NCBI GenBank assembly: GCA_023229945.1 | Contig: JALNYH010000003.1 | Span: 98,263 to 162,262 of the forward strand | Direction: 5' to 3' | Source: Arcobacteraceae bacterium | GTDB taxonomy: Bacteria; Campylobacterota; Campylobacteria; Campylobacterales; Arcobacteraceae | Length of the DNA: 64,000 nucleotides | Notes under the pieces: model-generated | Database searches by the model: none | What the model saw: only the letters and a program-made list of their open reading frames with translations | Told to the model about the DNA's origin: nothing | Shown here: positions 63,114-64,000 of the stretch, one piece after another | Position numbering within the stretch: the first letter of the stretch is position 1 | Layout of the letters: each line of letters opens with the position of its first letter | Position numbers and translations under genes: made by a program

Positions 63114-64000
63114 ATGGAACAGTTAGGTAAAGTGGATGGTATAAATGGACAATTTTATGTAAAAAGTGTTTTTGGTGATGTTAAAATTTTAAATGTTGGT
63201 GATGTAATACATCAAGGTGATATTGTATTTGGTGACCCTTCAAACACATCACAAAACAAAATTTCAATTTTACTAGATGATAATAACTCTCTAAAATTAT
63301 CTGGTATGGAATCAAGGCTTTTTGAGCCAACGGTTCTGAATAATACATTTGACAGTGAAGAATTATATTTTGAAAAAGAATCTATAGAACTTGCTTTGAC
63401 TGATGAAAAAAACACAGAAAACGAAACCATAGAAAAAGACATAACAGATGAAGAAACAGCTGCTGGGGAAGAGCAAAAATTAAGTAATTCTACATTAGAT
63501 TTAGATTTTGCACAAAGAGACAATGGATCAACTGATCTTAAATCTTCTTTAGGAGATAATCTGCTATCTGACTATTCTGGGTATAATATAGATACAGAAA
63601 ATGATAACATACTTTTAGATACATCCGCACCTACTTTATTAACAGTTTTTATTACAGACGAAAATGGCAATACAAATGCTTCAATAATAAATGATTCAAC
63701 ACCTACAATTAGTGGTAAAACAGAAGCTGGAGCAATCGTGACTATCTTTGATGGTGGCACACTAATAGGAACGGTAATAGCTAATGGTAGTGGTGATTAT
63801 ACATTTACTTCTGTTGTTCCTTTTAATGATGGTTCACACACTATTGTTGTAACAGCAACTGATGATTCTGGTAATTCAATTACCAGTAGTCCTATAGTTT
63901 TTTCAGTAGATACAACAGTTCCTGGTGATAGTGATGGTGATGGAGTATCTGATACTGCACCTATTCTTACAATCTCAGAAGCTAATGATGGATATGTAAA
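63114..64000 (+). CDS. LapA-like giant adhesin with retention module, 5' part
   Basis: The open reading frame runs off the right edge (295 codons seen). The first 100 residues are an N-terminal retention module (KVDGINGQFYVKSVFGDVKIL, VGDVIHQGDIVFGD). An acidic stretch follows with TAAG at 115-118, the LapG protease site type. Next comes a Bap-like Ig repeat (TPTISGKTEAGAIVTIFDGG; GSGDYTFTSV) and a DSDGDGVSD calcium repeat. It would be held in the TolC-type pore and released by a periplasmic protease. ATG at 63114 with AAAGGA upstream. Confidence 0.9.
   Translation, partial: MEQLGKVDGINGQFYVKSVFGDVKILNVGDVIHQGDIVFGDPSNTSQNKISILLDDNNSLKLSGMESRLFEPTVLNNTFDSEELYFEKESIELALTDEKNTENETIEKDITDEETAAGEEQKLSNSTLDLDFAQRDNGSTDLKSSLGDNLLSDYSGYNIDTENDNILLDTSAPTLLTVFITDENGNTNASIINDSTPTISGKTEAGAIVTIFDGGTLIGTVIANGSGDYTFTSVVPFNDGSHTIVVTATDDSGNSITSSPIVFSVDTTVPGDSDGDGVSDTAPILTISEANDGYV

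Noticed and set aside
63572..63760. Minus-strand frame in the adhesin gene
   Set aside because: It is antisense to a clear Bap-like Ig repeat and shows no protein family pattern.

Overview
The window is a low-GC (roughly 30% by eye) chromosomal segment that reads as Campylobacterota (epsilonproteobacteria), of the free-living Arcobacter/Sulfurimonas/Sulfurospirillum kind. The markers are a XerH-type single recombinase, a GyrA with the Campylobacter-like Thr in its quinolone region, a 6S-like RNA directly before purD, frequent TTG starts, a CheY-CheA-CheR-CheD-CheB block, and tight overlapping operons. I cannot fix the genus from the sequence alone. No tRNA, rRNA, CRISPR array or insertion sequence was recognised.

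Layout. 1-8420: housekeeping genes (5' end of gyrA, a DUF465 protein, a C40 lipoprotein broken by a poly-A frameshift, argJ, a K+ channel/RCK protein, rpmB, rpe, trpF, a DEDDh exonuclease, a gamma carbonic anhydrase). 8481-18623: one long minus-strand accessory operon: TonB-dependent receptor, a giant 4Fe-4S/NosL/Ig-like membrane protein, a NapH-like ferredoxin membrane protein, a double-cubane-type 2-hydroxyacyl-CoA dehydratase homologue, its ASKHA activase, a CcdA/DsbD-like membrane protein, then ExbB, ExbD and TonB. 18884-22467: a NifA-like regulator whose AAA+ motor has lost every catalytic motif, moeA, an XRE repressor and a pseudo-receiver with a cysteine cluster. 22462-34560: ftsZ-ftsA, PpiD-like chaperone, rhodanese, CDF transporter, a short flagellin, an aminotransferase, a glycine-zipper protein, lptM-nadB-guaA-hemD. 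34561-41582: 6S-like RNA, purD, RDD protein, lptD, a phosphoribosyltransferase and pnp. 41653-46797: chemotaxis cluster. 46804-55986: xerH, two unknown proteins, an M3 peptidase, a DEAD-box helicase with a strong leader hairpin, uvrC-alr-SEL1. 56144-64000: a type I secretion cluster for a LapA-like giant adhesin, whose gene runs off the end.

How the parts fit. The strongest candidate for an undescribed system is 8481-18623. The receptor would bring a substrate into the periplasm using ExbB-ExbD-TonB. Two polyferredoxin membrane proteins (one carrying a NosL metal-binding domain and His-rich linkers) and a CcdA-like protein would move electrons or handle a metal. In the cytoplasm an ATP-driven activase would feed very low-potential electrons to a double-cubane protein. 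A near-identical 22-bp direct-repeat element lies just upstream of both the receptor gene and exbB, which argues that the two halves are co-regulated. The substrate is unknown; copper or another metal chelate is my leading inference from NosL and the CcoG-like architecture. The second accessory system, the adhesin secretion cluster, has an unusual TolC pore fused to calcium-binding repeats and two OmpA domains.
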